The notes under the pieces are model-generated. The model was given only the letters and a program-made list of their open reading frames with translations. It ran no database searches and was not told where the DNA came from. Positions 43,571 through 53,069 of a DNA stretch of 64,000 nucleotides are shown here, piece after piece (positions within the stretch are counted from its first letter, which is position 1; each line of letters starts with the position of its first letter). The DNA is from Anthoceros angustus (taxonomy: Eukaryota > Streptophyta > Anthocerotopsida > Anthocerotales > Anthocerotaceae). Location of the stretch: contig MU008172.1 of assembly GCA_010909165.1 (NCBI GenBank), positions 1,240,001-1,304,000 of the forward strand, given 5' to 3'. Position numbers and translations under genes: made by a program.

Positions 43571-46500
43571 CGCTCTAATTCTTGCTTTGATCTTGAGCCT
43601 TCTCTTCTCCTCCAAGTTGAACGATCAACTCTTCTTCCATGTCCGGATCTTGATGGCTTGGGTAGCCATCACTTTCTTGCGTCCATTCTTTGGACCGCCA
43701 TCTTCTCCTACCGAGAGCCTCTGCTTTTGCCCTTTCGTTTGCTCTAATTGGGCAAAGTGCTCCTCCCTGCCTCCATGAATGGGTGGTCGCCCGAATAGCT
43801 CTTCACCGCGACACCTTCCCTTCTAGGATTTTGCCGCCATCCATGAGGTCGCTACTGGAGCTTCTACGCCTTTCCATTTGGCTGCCTTTTCATCGGACTC
43901 CATGGCCTCCAATTGCCACTTGGTCCTCGCTCCCCACCATGTCTTGGGCCTTGACCTCCTCTTGACGCCCACAAGGAGGTTGCTAGGTCCCTAGCCCCTT
44001 CAAATCCACGGCCGAGTGCTTCACAAGCACCCAAAGAATTCTCCTAGGGGTCCTAATTCCACCCCTCCTGCCTTCTTGCCGGAAATTTCCAGCCTCTCAC
44101 TTCGCACGCGGGTCCCCTCACTGCCGCTCCATCCGCCTCCCCACCCATGGGAGATGGTGGCTCGGGCGCCCGCCTCACGCTGTTTCTCTTTCCCTTCCCC
44201 GCCAGAGGCGGCCGCCACCAGGGTGCCTACTCACTGCGGGTAGGCTCCTCACTGTAGTCGCCTACCTACCATAGGTCTCACCACTGTAGGCCGCCCACCC
44301 CAGACCGCCCCACCGGGGTGGACGGGTGCCTCGGTAGGCACAAATGAGATGGTGGGGACTCCCCACCCTTGGGCCGCCACCTCCCGTAGTAGTCCTCCTC
44401 ATAGACTACCATTCGGCCTTCCTCGGCCCTGCTCTTCTCCCTTGCTTGCCCTGGGGAAAAGATTCCCACTCCGCAACCTTGTTGCCTCGCATCTTCTCCT
44501 CTTGCTTCTAGCATGCTTGTGGAGGTCTGCCCACTGCCTTCCTCAATGCAAAAGGCAAAAGGCCTTTCCAAGCTTGGCCGGAGATGGATTATCTCAAGGA
44601 TGCCAAGCATCTTCAAGCTCCTTGCTTGTGAGAAGTCCCTTCCGCTTTCCCACAAATGCACCAAATAGGTGCCGAGGTAGCAGGGCCCTTCCTCATCCAC
44701 CGAATTTGGCTTGAGGAGTTTCTCCTGGTGGATGTACGCTTCATACATAATGGTTCCCCAATCCGCTTGGCTCATGGAAATCTTCCACAAAATTGGAGGA
44801 AGTTGGTGCCGAATAAGAAGTGTTGGTAATTTACCAACCCCAGCACAATCTTTGCGAAGAGCCTCCACTTCAGCCTCCTTGATGCTCTCGCTTCCAGCCA
44901 TTCGGCCTTCACTCCTCCATCCATCATGTCAAGGAATTATGGAATATCGAGAGGTGTCCTCTTCCTCCATTTGCTTGGCAAATTTTTCTCCACTTGCCAC
45001 TCACTTCTCGCCTCCTAATTCTGCATGCGATCTTGAGCCTTCTTCTCCTCCAAGTTGAACCTGATCCTTCGCAGTTCTTCTTCCATGTCCGGATCTTGAT
45101 GGCTTGGGTAGCCATCACTTGGTCCTGCGCGTCCAATTGCTGGACCGCTATCTTCTCCCTACCGAGAGCCTCTGCTTTTGCCCTTTCGTTTGCTCTAATT
45201 GGGCAAAGTGCTCCTCCCTGCCTCCATGAATGGGTGGTCGCCCGAATAGCTCTTCACCGCGACACCTTCCCTTCTAGGATTTTGCCGCCATCCATGAGGT
45301 CGCTACTGGAGCTTCTACGCCTTTCCATTTGGCTGCCTTTTCATCGGACTCCATGGCCTCCAATTGCCACTTGGTCCTCGCTCCCCACCATGTCTTGGGC
45401 CTTGACCTCCTCTTGACGCCCACAAGGAGGTTGCTAGGTCCCTAGCCCCTTCAAATCCACGGCCGAGTGCTTCACAAGCACCCAAAGAATTCTCCTAGGG
45501 GTCCTAATTCCACCCCTCCTGCCTTCTTGCCGGAAATTTCCAGCCTCTCACTTCGCACGCGGGTCCCCTCACTGCCGCTCCATCCGCCTCCCCACCCATG
45601 GGAGATGGTGGCTCGGGCGCCCGCCTCACGCTGTTTCTCTTTCCCTTCCCCGCCAGAGGCGGCCGCCACCAGGGTGCCTACTCACTGCGGGTAGGCTCCT
45701 CACTGTAGTCGCCTACCTACCATAGGTCTCACCACTGTAGGCCGCCCACCCCAGACCGCCCCACCGGGGTGGACGGGTGCCTCGGTAGGCACAAATGAGA
45801 TGGTGGGGACTCCCCACCCTTGGGCCGCCACCTCCCGTAGTAGTCCTCCTCATAGACTACCATTCGGCCTTCCTCGGCCCTGCTCTTCTCCCTTGCTTGC
45901 CCTGGGGAAAAGATTCCCACTCCGCAACCTTGTTGCCTCGCATCTTCTCCTCTTGCTTCTAGCATGCTTGTGGAGGTCTGCCCACTGCCTTCCTCAATGC
46001 AAAAGGCAAAAGGCCTTTCCAAGCTTGGCCGGAGATGGATTATCTCAAGGATGCCAAGCACTTCCCTCGCTCTAATTCTTGCTTTGATCTTGAGCCTTCT
46101 CTTCTCTTCCAAAGTTGAACGATCAACTCTTCTTCCATGTCCGGATCTTGATGGCTTGGGTAGCCATCACTTTCTTGCGTCCATTCTTTGGACCGCCATC
46201 TTCTCCTACCGAGAGCCTCTGCTTTTGCCCTTTCGTTTGCTCTAATTGGGCAAAGTGCTCCTCATATACATCTCCATGAATCCCGTTGGGTGGTTGCGAA
46301 TAGCTCTCTTGACTGCGACACCTTCCTCTAGGACTTGCTCAGCCTCATCCATGAGGTCGCTGGAGCTTCTCTGACCTTTTCCGGCTTGGCTGCCTTTTCA
46401 TCGGACTCCATGGCCTCCAATTGCCATTTGGTCCTGCCTTCCTCCGGCCATGTCTTGGGCTTCCTCCTCTTGATGCCCACAAGGAGGTTGCTAGGTCCCT

Positions 46501-47300
46501 AGCCCCTTCAAATCCACAGTGAGTGCTTCACAAGCACCGGCAATTCTCCTAGGGGTCCTAATTCCACCCCTTCTCTTCTTCTTTGAAATTTCCAGCTCTC
46601 AGCCCCTTCATGGCAGGTCCCCTCACTGCCGCTCCATCCGCCTCCCCACCGGTAGCGGAGATGGTGGCCTCGGCGCCCGCGCACCTCTCGCGTTCTTCTC
46701 TTTCCCCTTCCACCGCGTGGGGCTGCTGGCGTGGGTGCACCTCGTGGTGGCTGCTCCCCGGTAGATGCCTACCATGGTGGTGCCCCTTGATGCCCACCCC
46801 TTGGGTGGGCGCCTCCCTAGGTGAGGGCGGGTGCCTCGGTAGGCACAAATGAGATGGTGGGGACTCCCCACCCTTGGGTATCACCCCTCTGTGTAGTCCT
46901 CCTCTCATAGACTACCATTCGGCCTTCTCGGCGGTTCTGCTCTTCTCCCTTGCTTGCTCGTGGGGGAAAAGATTCCCACTCCGCAACCTTGTTGCCTCAT
47001 CTTCTCCTCTTGCTTGCATGTGGAGAGTCGACCTCCCCATCTTCCCTCAATGCAAAAGGCAAAAGGCCTTTCCAACCTCGGTGGAGATGGATTATCTCAA
47101 GGATGCCAAGCATCTTCAAGCTCCTTGCTTGTGAGAAGTCCCTTCCGCTTTCCCACAAATGCACCAAATAGGTGCTGAGGTAGCGGGGCCTTGGTCCTTC
47201 CTCATCCGAATTTGGCTTGAGGAGCTTCTCTCGATGGTGGATGTACGCTTCATAATGGTTCCCCAATCCGCTTGGCTCCCATGGAAATCTTCCACAAAAT
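43571..47300. repeat. Triplicated section inside LTR-3, including about 900 bp of near-identical repeat
   Basis: About 43710-44606 recurs at about 45161-46057, offset 1,451 bp, with no differences noticed by eye (e.g. frames 44016-44243 and 45467-45694 translate identically). At 46058 the second unit jumps back to the sequence of about 43571 (CACTTCCCTCGCTCTAATTC), starting a third, more diverged unit that reaches about 47300. The pattern is a head-to-tail amplification. Confidence 0.88.
44278..44901 (-). CDS. Giant-LTR ORF, middle domain (207 aa frame, LTR-3)
   Basis: The best-preserved stretch of the LTR ORF: EVEALRKDCAGVGKLPTLL, SQADWGTIMYEAYIHQEKLL, YLGTYLVHLWESGRDFSQ, then LEIIHLRPSLERPFAFC and an Ala/Glu-rich tail. 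It is repeated with differences at 46997-47266 and 47116-47742, and the IHLRPS peptide recurs at 45729-46112 and in LTR-2. Regular Trp, Tyr and Leu spacing suggests a folded domain rather than chance. Start and end are probably artificial because of nearby duplications. Family unknown. Confidence 0.5.
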   Translation of the reverse strand: MAGSESIKEAEVEALRKDCAGVGKLPTLLIRHQLPPILWKISMSQADWGTIMYEAYIHQEKLLKPNSVDEEGPCYLGTYLVHLWESGRDFSQARSLKMLGILEIIHLRPSLERPFAFCIEEGSGQTSTSMLEARGEDARQQGCGVGIFSPGQAREKSRAEEGRMVVYEEDYYGRWRPKGGESPPSHLCLPRHPSTPVGRSGVGGLQW

Positions 47301-48386
47301 TGGAGGAAGTTGGTCTTTGAAATAAAGTGCGTTGGTAATTTACCAACCCCAGCACAATCTTTAGAGCCTCCACTTCACTCCTTGATGCTCTCGGTCTTCC
47401 GACCATTCTTGGCGTGGGCCTTCCTCCTCCATCCATCATGTCGAACTCTTGCGGGAATATCGGAGAGGTGTCCTCTTCCTCCATTTGACCTTTCGAGGAG
47501 AGCAATTCCAGCTCTCCTCCTCCGGTCTCCATACACAGAATGCTCCTTACGGTCCAACCGGGATCCGCTCGAGCATTCCTTTCCGCGGCAGGCGCTTCCG
47601 ATTGATGGAGGTTGATGTAACACTCCTCAATCAATTCCAAATTGGTGTAGGCCCATTGGCGCGCCATATACCCACCCAGCGGATGTTGTCTTCCCTCGCC
47701 TTGCACGAAATCCACTAAATCTCGGGGTTGAGCTGCCCGCAAAACAAGTGAATTGGGGCATTACAAGCTCATTTCCCCAGCGGGCGAGCTGCTGCCTTTT
47801 TTCTTCTTGCCTTGAGGAAGAACCCTTGGCGGTGGCTCCTTCCTCTTCCCGGAGCGGCATGGCACCTTCCTTACTTAGAGAATTACTTTCCAATTCAAGC
47901 GTTGTGTGCTCCAAATCTTCACTCCCAAGCACTCCTTCCTTGTCACTTGGGCAACACAACTGAGGCACAAGTGCGTTAGCCACAGTTGAACAAGGCTGCC
48001 AATTTCCCTTCGCGATTTCTCCTCCCGGGGCGGCGGTGCGGTGGGCTCCTTCACTTTTCCACTTTCTTCGCCTTGGTTCTCGCGCCCTCCGTCGTCGCTC
48101 CTGCCTTAGGTCTTCTTCTCACGATTCGGAGCACGAAGACTCCTTCGGTCTTGTGATGTTTTCCTCTCGCTCCACGCTCGGTTCTTCCTTCCTTCTTATT
48201 CGGACCGTCTTCCTCTTGGCGTGATGGCGGCGGCGGCAGCGATAGCGATGGTCTACACTTCTCCTTTCCTTCTCTTGTGGTTACGCTCCGGCTCCGGTCT
48301 GCGAAGTGAAGTTGGCTCGATTCGAAGGAAGTTGCACTTGCCTCTTGGATTGCCACAGAGTTCCCAACCCTAGATTGGTTCAACAT
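47116..48386 (-). pseudogene. Giant-LTR ORF, N-terminal part (LTR-3)
   Basis: Successive frames 48386-48051 (SVTTREGKEKCRPSLS, then many Lys/Arg), 47983-47627 (LREEEGATAKGSSSRQEEKRQQLARWGNEL) and 47742-47116 (ARQWAYTNLELIEECYINLHQ, ... SNFVEDFHGSQADWGTIM) read in the LTR's sense direction. The last contains a peptide shared with the duplicated unit at 44278-44901 (SQADWGTIM-x-EAYIH). Together they suggest one original protein of several hundred residues with a basic N-terminus. I recognise no Pfam-type domain; a gag-like or plant-mobile-domain-like protein is only a guess. Confidence 0.5.
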
Positions 48387-48781
48387 CCTAAATCCTAAGC
48401 ACTAAATTACCTACCTTCACCTATCTCCTGACCTAATTAATTCTAATTAATCCTATTTCCCTATTGGTGAGCATATATAGTGGATATTCCCCTTATATTC
48501 ATTGCTTTTGGCCAAGATTGTCACCTACGCGGTAGTCTTGACTGAGCGGTGATGCTTCTTTCTCGACCTACGGGTGGTGGCGACCTCGGTGATACCGACC
48601 TACCGGCCTTCGGTGCCCTCACCTCGTCGGGGTCATTTCGACCCATTCTTCCTCACGGGATATCCTTTTCATCTCCTAACCACATCCTACAACTCCACTT
48701 TAAGATTCTCAAGTTTTCCGGCATGCTCCTCTTGATCGTTCTTAGCCAAAAAATCAAACTTGTTAGTCTTGCTCTTTTAAT

Positions 48782-49384
48782 TTGGTTGCCCAAACTTTTA
48801 TATTCCACAGGCAGTGGAACAAAGGAGGTTCCAGGAGGAGGAGCACCACAAGAAGGTGGTCACGGGATCTTGGTGGTGAGAAAACGGAGATTTTGGGCGG
48901 ACTATGCCCTTCAAGCAAAGATGGCCAACCAGCTGCGGAAGTGAGGGAGGAGAATGTATCCCTCCATGTCAAGGTGGGGGAATTGACCACCGCGAGGGAC
49001 GCCTACAAGGGTAGGTGCGAGGAGGGAGAGTGGCCCACGGAGATTGATGATCTCCAAATGCAATATCATAGCTTGGGGGCTCACCTCCACAATAGGATTT
49101 TGAAGGCCAACAATGAGGTGTTGCGTTTGGCCAAGAGGAGGACATTGGGTCCTCATGATGATGACCGAAAGGAGCTGCAACAGGTGCAGCCAGAGGCCTC
49201 CGATTTTGATGAGGCCATCAGCGAAATGGACTCCGAGGAATCTGAGGAGTCAGGAGATGGGGGAGCGGCCGTAGCGCCAAGGGTGGAAGATGGCGCGGAG
49301 AGCAAGGAGGGGGCCACCTCACAGGGTCAACCTACCACGGTGGTGACCCGACCTACCACGGTAGTCTGGCGGACTACGTGGTGA
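48782..49384 (+). CDS. Giant-LTR ORF, coiled-coil C-terminal part (LTR-4, 200 aa frame)
   Basis: After a junction-derived start, residues from about 40 onward read AAEVREENVSLHVKVGELTT, RDAYKGRCEEG, EIDDLQMQYHSLGAHLHNR, ILKANNEVLRLAKRR, then an acidic tail (DEAISEMDSEESEESGDG) and TTVV repeats encoded by the palindromes. Heptad-like spacing predicts a coiled coil. The same protein segment is recoverable from LTR-3. It is the clearest evidence that the LTR codes for protein. The Met used here lies partly in LTR-3 DNA and is not the native start. Function unknown; oligomerisation is an inference. Confidence 0.55.
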   Translation: MVAQTFIFHRQWNKGGSRRRSTTRRWSRDLGGEKTEILGGLCPSSKDGQPAAEVREENVSLHVKVGELTTARDAYKGRCEEGEWPTEIDDLQMQYHSLGAHLHNRILKANNEVLRLAKRRTLGPHDDDRKELQQVQPEASDFDEAISEMDSEESEESGDGGAAVAPRVEDGAESKEGATSQGQPTTVVTRPTTVVWRTTW

Positions 49385-49830
49385 CCACCCTACCACGGTA
49401 GTCCGCTGCCACTGGGGTAGAGCCACCACGCCGTAGTCCGCCAGACCACCGGTAGGGCAGAGAGCTGCTGGGAGTCGGGCCGCCAAGGCCCGGCCGAGGA
49501 TGAAGGAGCCGGGGTCCAGAGTATACCCCTGGAGGCATGAGGTGGTGGGAGACAACCCCACCGGAGGAGACTAAGACGGGTCCACCGAGGAAGGGGAGGG
49601 TGAGAAGTTCCCCGCCCACGATAAGGGAGGAGGAGGAGGAGGAGGAGTCCAACGCAAAAGGGCCGGAAGTTAGACATCGGTGACAATTGGGGGGAAGATT
49701 TGAAGATGCTCATGATAGGTATGGACAAATTAAACAAGAGGAAGGAGCTCGGAGACCCAAGAGGCAGATGGAGAAAGAAGGAAAAGGTCGAGACTACCAT
49801 GGTAGGTGATGACCTACCCCGATGATGCCT
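49331..49830 (+). repeat. CTACC-NN-GGTAG palindrome array, LTR-4
   Basis: CTACCACGGTGGTGACC, CTACCACGGTAGTC-TGGCG-GACTACGTGGT (49353-49382), CTACCACGGTAGTCCG (49390-49405), GGTAGGGC and, at about 49795, ACTACCATGGTAGGTGATGACCTACC. The arrangement parallels LTR-2 and LTR-3. Translated in the ORF frame the motif gives TTVV-x-R-PTTVVWRTT. Confidence 0.8.
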
Positions 49831-50102
49831 ACGTGAGGTCTTGATAGGCAGTGACGAGCGAGGGTGGAGAAAAGGCACAGGCGTGGAGGGGCGCGATTCT
49901 GGGACGGAGGAATCAGGCGCCCCATGATGGAGGAAGGGGCAAGATTGTACTTGCCCCACACATTAGGAAGATGACAAAGGGGAAGGGGCAAGAGCAAAAG
50001 GAGGGCGAGGGAGCCAATCCACAAGCGTCCCACCCAGTGAAGAAGGCGGAATGGTCAATGACCATAAATGAGCTTTGTAGAAGAATAGAAGGATAGGTGG
50101 TG

Positions 50103-51083
50103 ATGTGACATCCTTCAAGGATGGTCTTAGGTGAAGTTACTAGAATAGAATTTAGGATCAGACAATAGACTTAGATGCGGACATTAAATCTTTGGCGGTA
50201 GGAAATAATAGAATTGGAAAAGGTGACTGCGGTAGGGTCACCTAAGGGAGGTTGTATGTGGAAGGCCTCCTATAAGAGGAGGAGGATTTCACAAAGTAAA
50301 GTATCATGTCTTGCGCCCACGCCATCGAGTCCTTTGCCATTACAGAGGAATTTCGTGCAGTGAGCCAACGTGGTAGAGAGGAAGTCGCGGTGGTGGTGCT
50401 TGGTGGAGGACTTGCTCGCAAGTGCCTAAACGAGTTGCTCCCTTGTGAATGGTTGTGGAAATTGCTTTGCTTTGGGTGTGTGGCAATGCCAGGGAACTCT
50501 CGGAGATTGATCCGGGAAAGACTCGAGGTTCTCGCCGTGTCAAACTCATAGCAACCGCCCAAGGAAGAACTTCTTTGGTGGAGGCCAGGCGGTTGTGCGT
50601 AGGCGGTCGAAACCGATGGCGAGGTTAGAATAGGAGGAAGAGGATGAGAGATGAGAAGATGAGTAGAGGATTAGAGGTGTAGGTGTTAGTGGAAGGCCAC
50701 AGGCGAGCCTAAGGGACGAATCCCAACTGCAAGTAAAGAGCGCCCCGAGTGGAGAAGAGTGGTCTTAGAAGTAGGGACGAAATCGCGTGTGGATCGGGGG
50801 TCCACAGGCGCCGTGATAGGCTCCTCTCTAAGGCGGGACACACTGTTGTGTCGTTGTAGGTCGAGGATTGGCGATTTTCGGCGATTAGTGGTGCTGTAAG
50901 AGGGAGAGTAGAGGCGCCTTGCTTGTTTAGAAGGTGAGTTGTGTCTCTGCGGTGTGATCGGTTATCACAGACCTCGAACTTTCACACAAGTCTCATGGGA
51001 CGAAACCCAGCGTCTGAGCGGCGGTGGGATAAGTGTGGCCGCTTATAGTGGGAGGACCTGAGTGCCCGGTTTTCCCTACCACA
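50103..51083 (+). promoter_or_regulatory. LTR-4 end block (core promoter, R, U5)
   Basis: Starts near TGTGACATCCTTCAAGG, has GGTGAAGTTACTAGAATAG, TATA hairpin CCTCCT-ATAAG-AGGAGG (50266-50282), AAAGTATCATGTCTTGCGC, GAGTCCTTTGCCATTAC, a leader with repeated GGGACGAA segments and the terminus CCTACCACA. The transcription start would lie shortly after the TATA, giving a leader of about 0.8 kb before the primer site. Confidence 0.7.
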
Positions 51084-51103
51084 TTTTTGGCGCGTTCTTG
51101 GGA
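51084..51103 (+). promoter_or_regulatory. Primer-binding site of Gypsy(+)
   Basis: TTTTTGGCGCGTTCTTGGGA directly after the LTR terminus CCACA (51083). TGGCGC is the common start of plant gypsy primer sites. The tRNA was not assigned. Confidence 0.75.
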
Positions 51104-51272
51104 CTTGTTGAAAGTTTGAAGTTTTGTGGTTTCCATCGCTAGCTGCGGAATGTTTTCAAAGGGACCGAGGGTCACCATATGTTGTGAAGAAGGAACTTGC
51201 CTAAGTTGTCATAGGGGTGAATGGTTGAGACACTAAAGGGTGTGATTTGCTTCCTTCTTAACAAGTGGGTTG

Positions 51273-53060
51273 GAGGACATGAGGATGTTTGCGGATGTCG
51301 TAGGGGAGGATCTCAAGAGACCATAGAGGTCACCACCGTCACCGCAAGAGACGAGCTTTGGAAGAATCGCTAAGGAAGAGACCGCCGCTACCCGAGGCAG
51401 GAGGAAGAGTACGCGACGGAGGAAGTCGCCTTGACCCTAAAACGAAGGAGGCGGAACGACGGAGAAGGAGGAAGAAGAGGCGAGATCACCGACAAGAGGA
51501 AGGAGGTCGGAAGAGAATTGGTGTCCAGGAGGAAGAGGCGCCTCCGAGCACGACTCCACCGCCGCGAACGCGCGACCACGCTTGCTTTCGCGGTGAGACC
51601 ACCCCAACTTCCAAATGAATCGACTGACGACGAGGTCGCCGAGCGGGAATTTCAGCTTGGTCGGAGGATTTGGAACGACTCGATCGAATCTCGATCGATT
51701 GATCTTGGGACAACCACAGAGGGAGGTCGCTACTCCGCTGGTAGAAGATTTGCTCAAGGATCCCGATCTGCTTTCCCCAAGGAAGAAGAAGGGGGACATC
51801 CAACGAGCAACATGAGTGGAGTTGGTGGAGGAGGAGGACCGCCATACCCACATACGCCAAAGAATATTCAAAGCGAGAAGAAGAAGGAGATGACGCGGAG
51901 GCGCTTGTAAGAACTTTCGAGCACGCCTCCCACGCAATTTGGAGGATGGAGTCGCCGATCGATCGCGCATCTTCCGGATCGCCGAGAGGGCATAACAGGG
52001 TATGGTCGCACCTATAATTCGGTGGCGCCACGGATTGGGAAGCTCAAAGCGCCTTCTTGAATCGAGGGCTCAGCCACGCACACCACACTTTGGCAAAGTT
52101 GAGAACCCTCAAGGAAGAAACGAGAGTCGTTCGATTATGTGGAGAGGTTTTATATCCGATCGAGTTCAAATGTGCACCCGAGAGGCCGGAGATCCACCCA
52201 CTGGGTACTCACAAGAGCAAGCGTTGGATTGGTTTGTGAGTGGCTTGTCGCGAAAATGGAGGTACACCGCAGCGTGAACAAGACGTTAAGGAGCCTCCGC
52301 TTAGCCGAGGAATGGGAGTCCGCCGAGTTGGGGAGGAGGAAGAAGAGGCGAAGTCATAAGAAGAGGAAAGGATCGAGGAGATCTAGCTCGCCTTCCTCCA
52401 CCTCCAGCTGGCCGCCTCCCTCATCGAAGTGAGGACTGAACTCGTGAAAGCTCCACATCGGATGAAGAATCGAGAAGGCCTACGAACGATTTAATGAAGA
52501 AGGACCCGAGAAGGTCAAAACGACAAGAAGAGGCGGAACGCATTGGAGAAGGAGAGGAGGAAGACGGTCGGATGGAGAAGGAGAAACGTCAGGAGGAGGG
52601 ATTGCGGACAAGTGGAGGCTTTGACCAAGAGGTTGACCGAGTTAGAGGTCAAGCGTGAAGAATCAAGCTCCACGAAGATCTCCTCACCGCGAGAGCTTGG
52701 TGTATTGCTCAATGTCATCAAACGGGACACACCAACCGAGAATGTATTCGCGCACACGCCATGCGTAAATCATGTGGAAACCGCCATGCCGTGAGATTAT
52801 TGGTATGGACGGCAGTGGTCACCGAAGTCGGCCACCTCAATCAATGAGGGCGACTTACCAACCGACTACACCGCCCCTCAAGGTATGGATCACGACCGAC
52901 ATCGCCAGGACAATGGAGACCGATCCATCGCAGGCCGATGGCGATTCCAGTGGATGTTGTTATAATTGCGAGCACCGTGTCACTACTCAAACGAATGCCC
53001 GTAACCACGAAGCAAGTGGGTTATGTACCCTTTTGCTGTGTATGTAAGGAATTGGGACAT
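51273..53060 (+). pseudogene. gag: Gypsy(+) gag, first copy
   Basis: Starts in LEDMRMFADVVGEDLKR (Met about 51279). Then a Lys/Arg-rich region, SNMSGVGGGGG (about 51800), the gag core in frames 52002-52277 and 52057-52239 (AHHTLAKLRTLKEETR, EAGDPPTGYSQEQALDWFVSGLSRKWRY), KKRKGSRRSSSPSS, VEALTKRLTELEVK and a damaged zinc knuckle (CCYNCEHRVTTQTNARN at about 52956). Comparison with the second copy shows many small deletions. Non-functional. Confidence 0.85.
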
Positions 53061-53069
53061 AAAATGGGG

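Larger units (their letters stand above)
42093..48809 (-). mobile_element. LTR-3, main part (giant LTR of Gypsy(-))
   Basis: The minus-strand start is TGTGGAATATAAAAGTTTGG at 48809. Contents in order: TATA near 48475-48490, a basic ORF segment (48051-48386), ORF segments (47627-47983, 47116-47742), a triplicated section (about 43570-47300), a coiled-coil section (about 42600-43400), palindromes (42982-43014), then the end block with CTAGAATAGAATTTACC. Joined to 29978-30757 the LTR measures about 7.5 kb, of which about 2.4 kb is internal duplication. The TATA hairpin has suffered an 8-bp loss here (42121-42138). Confidence 0.75.
48810..51083 (+). mobile_element. LTR-4: 5'-truncated giant LTR of Gypsy(+)
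   Basis: Starts abruptly at GGCAGTGGAACAAAGGAGG, homologous to an internal site of LTR-3 (reverse complement near 43500-43515). It continues through the coiled-coil ORF, the palindrome array (49331-49460) and the end block (about 50103-51083) and ends CCCTACCACA at 51083, next to the primer site. LTR-3 begins, in the opposite orientation, at the adjacent base (48809), so Gypsy(-) probably inserted into LTR-4 and the rest of LTR-4 was lost or lies elsewhere. Confidence 0.75.
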
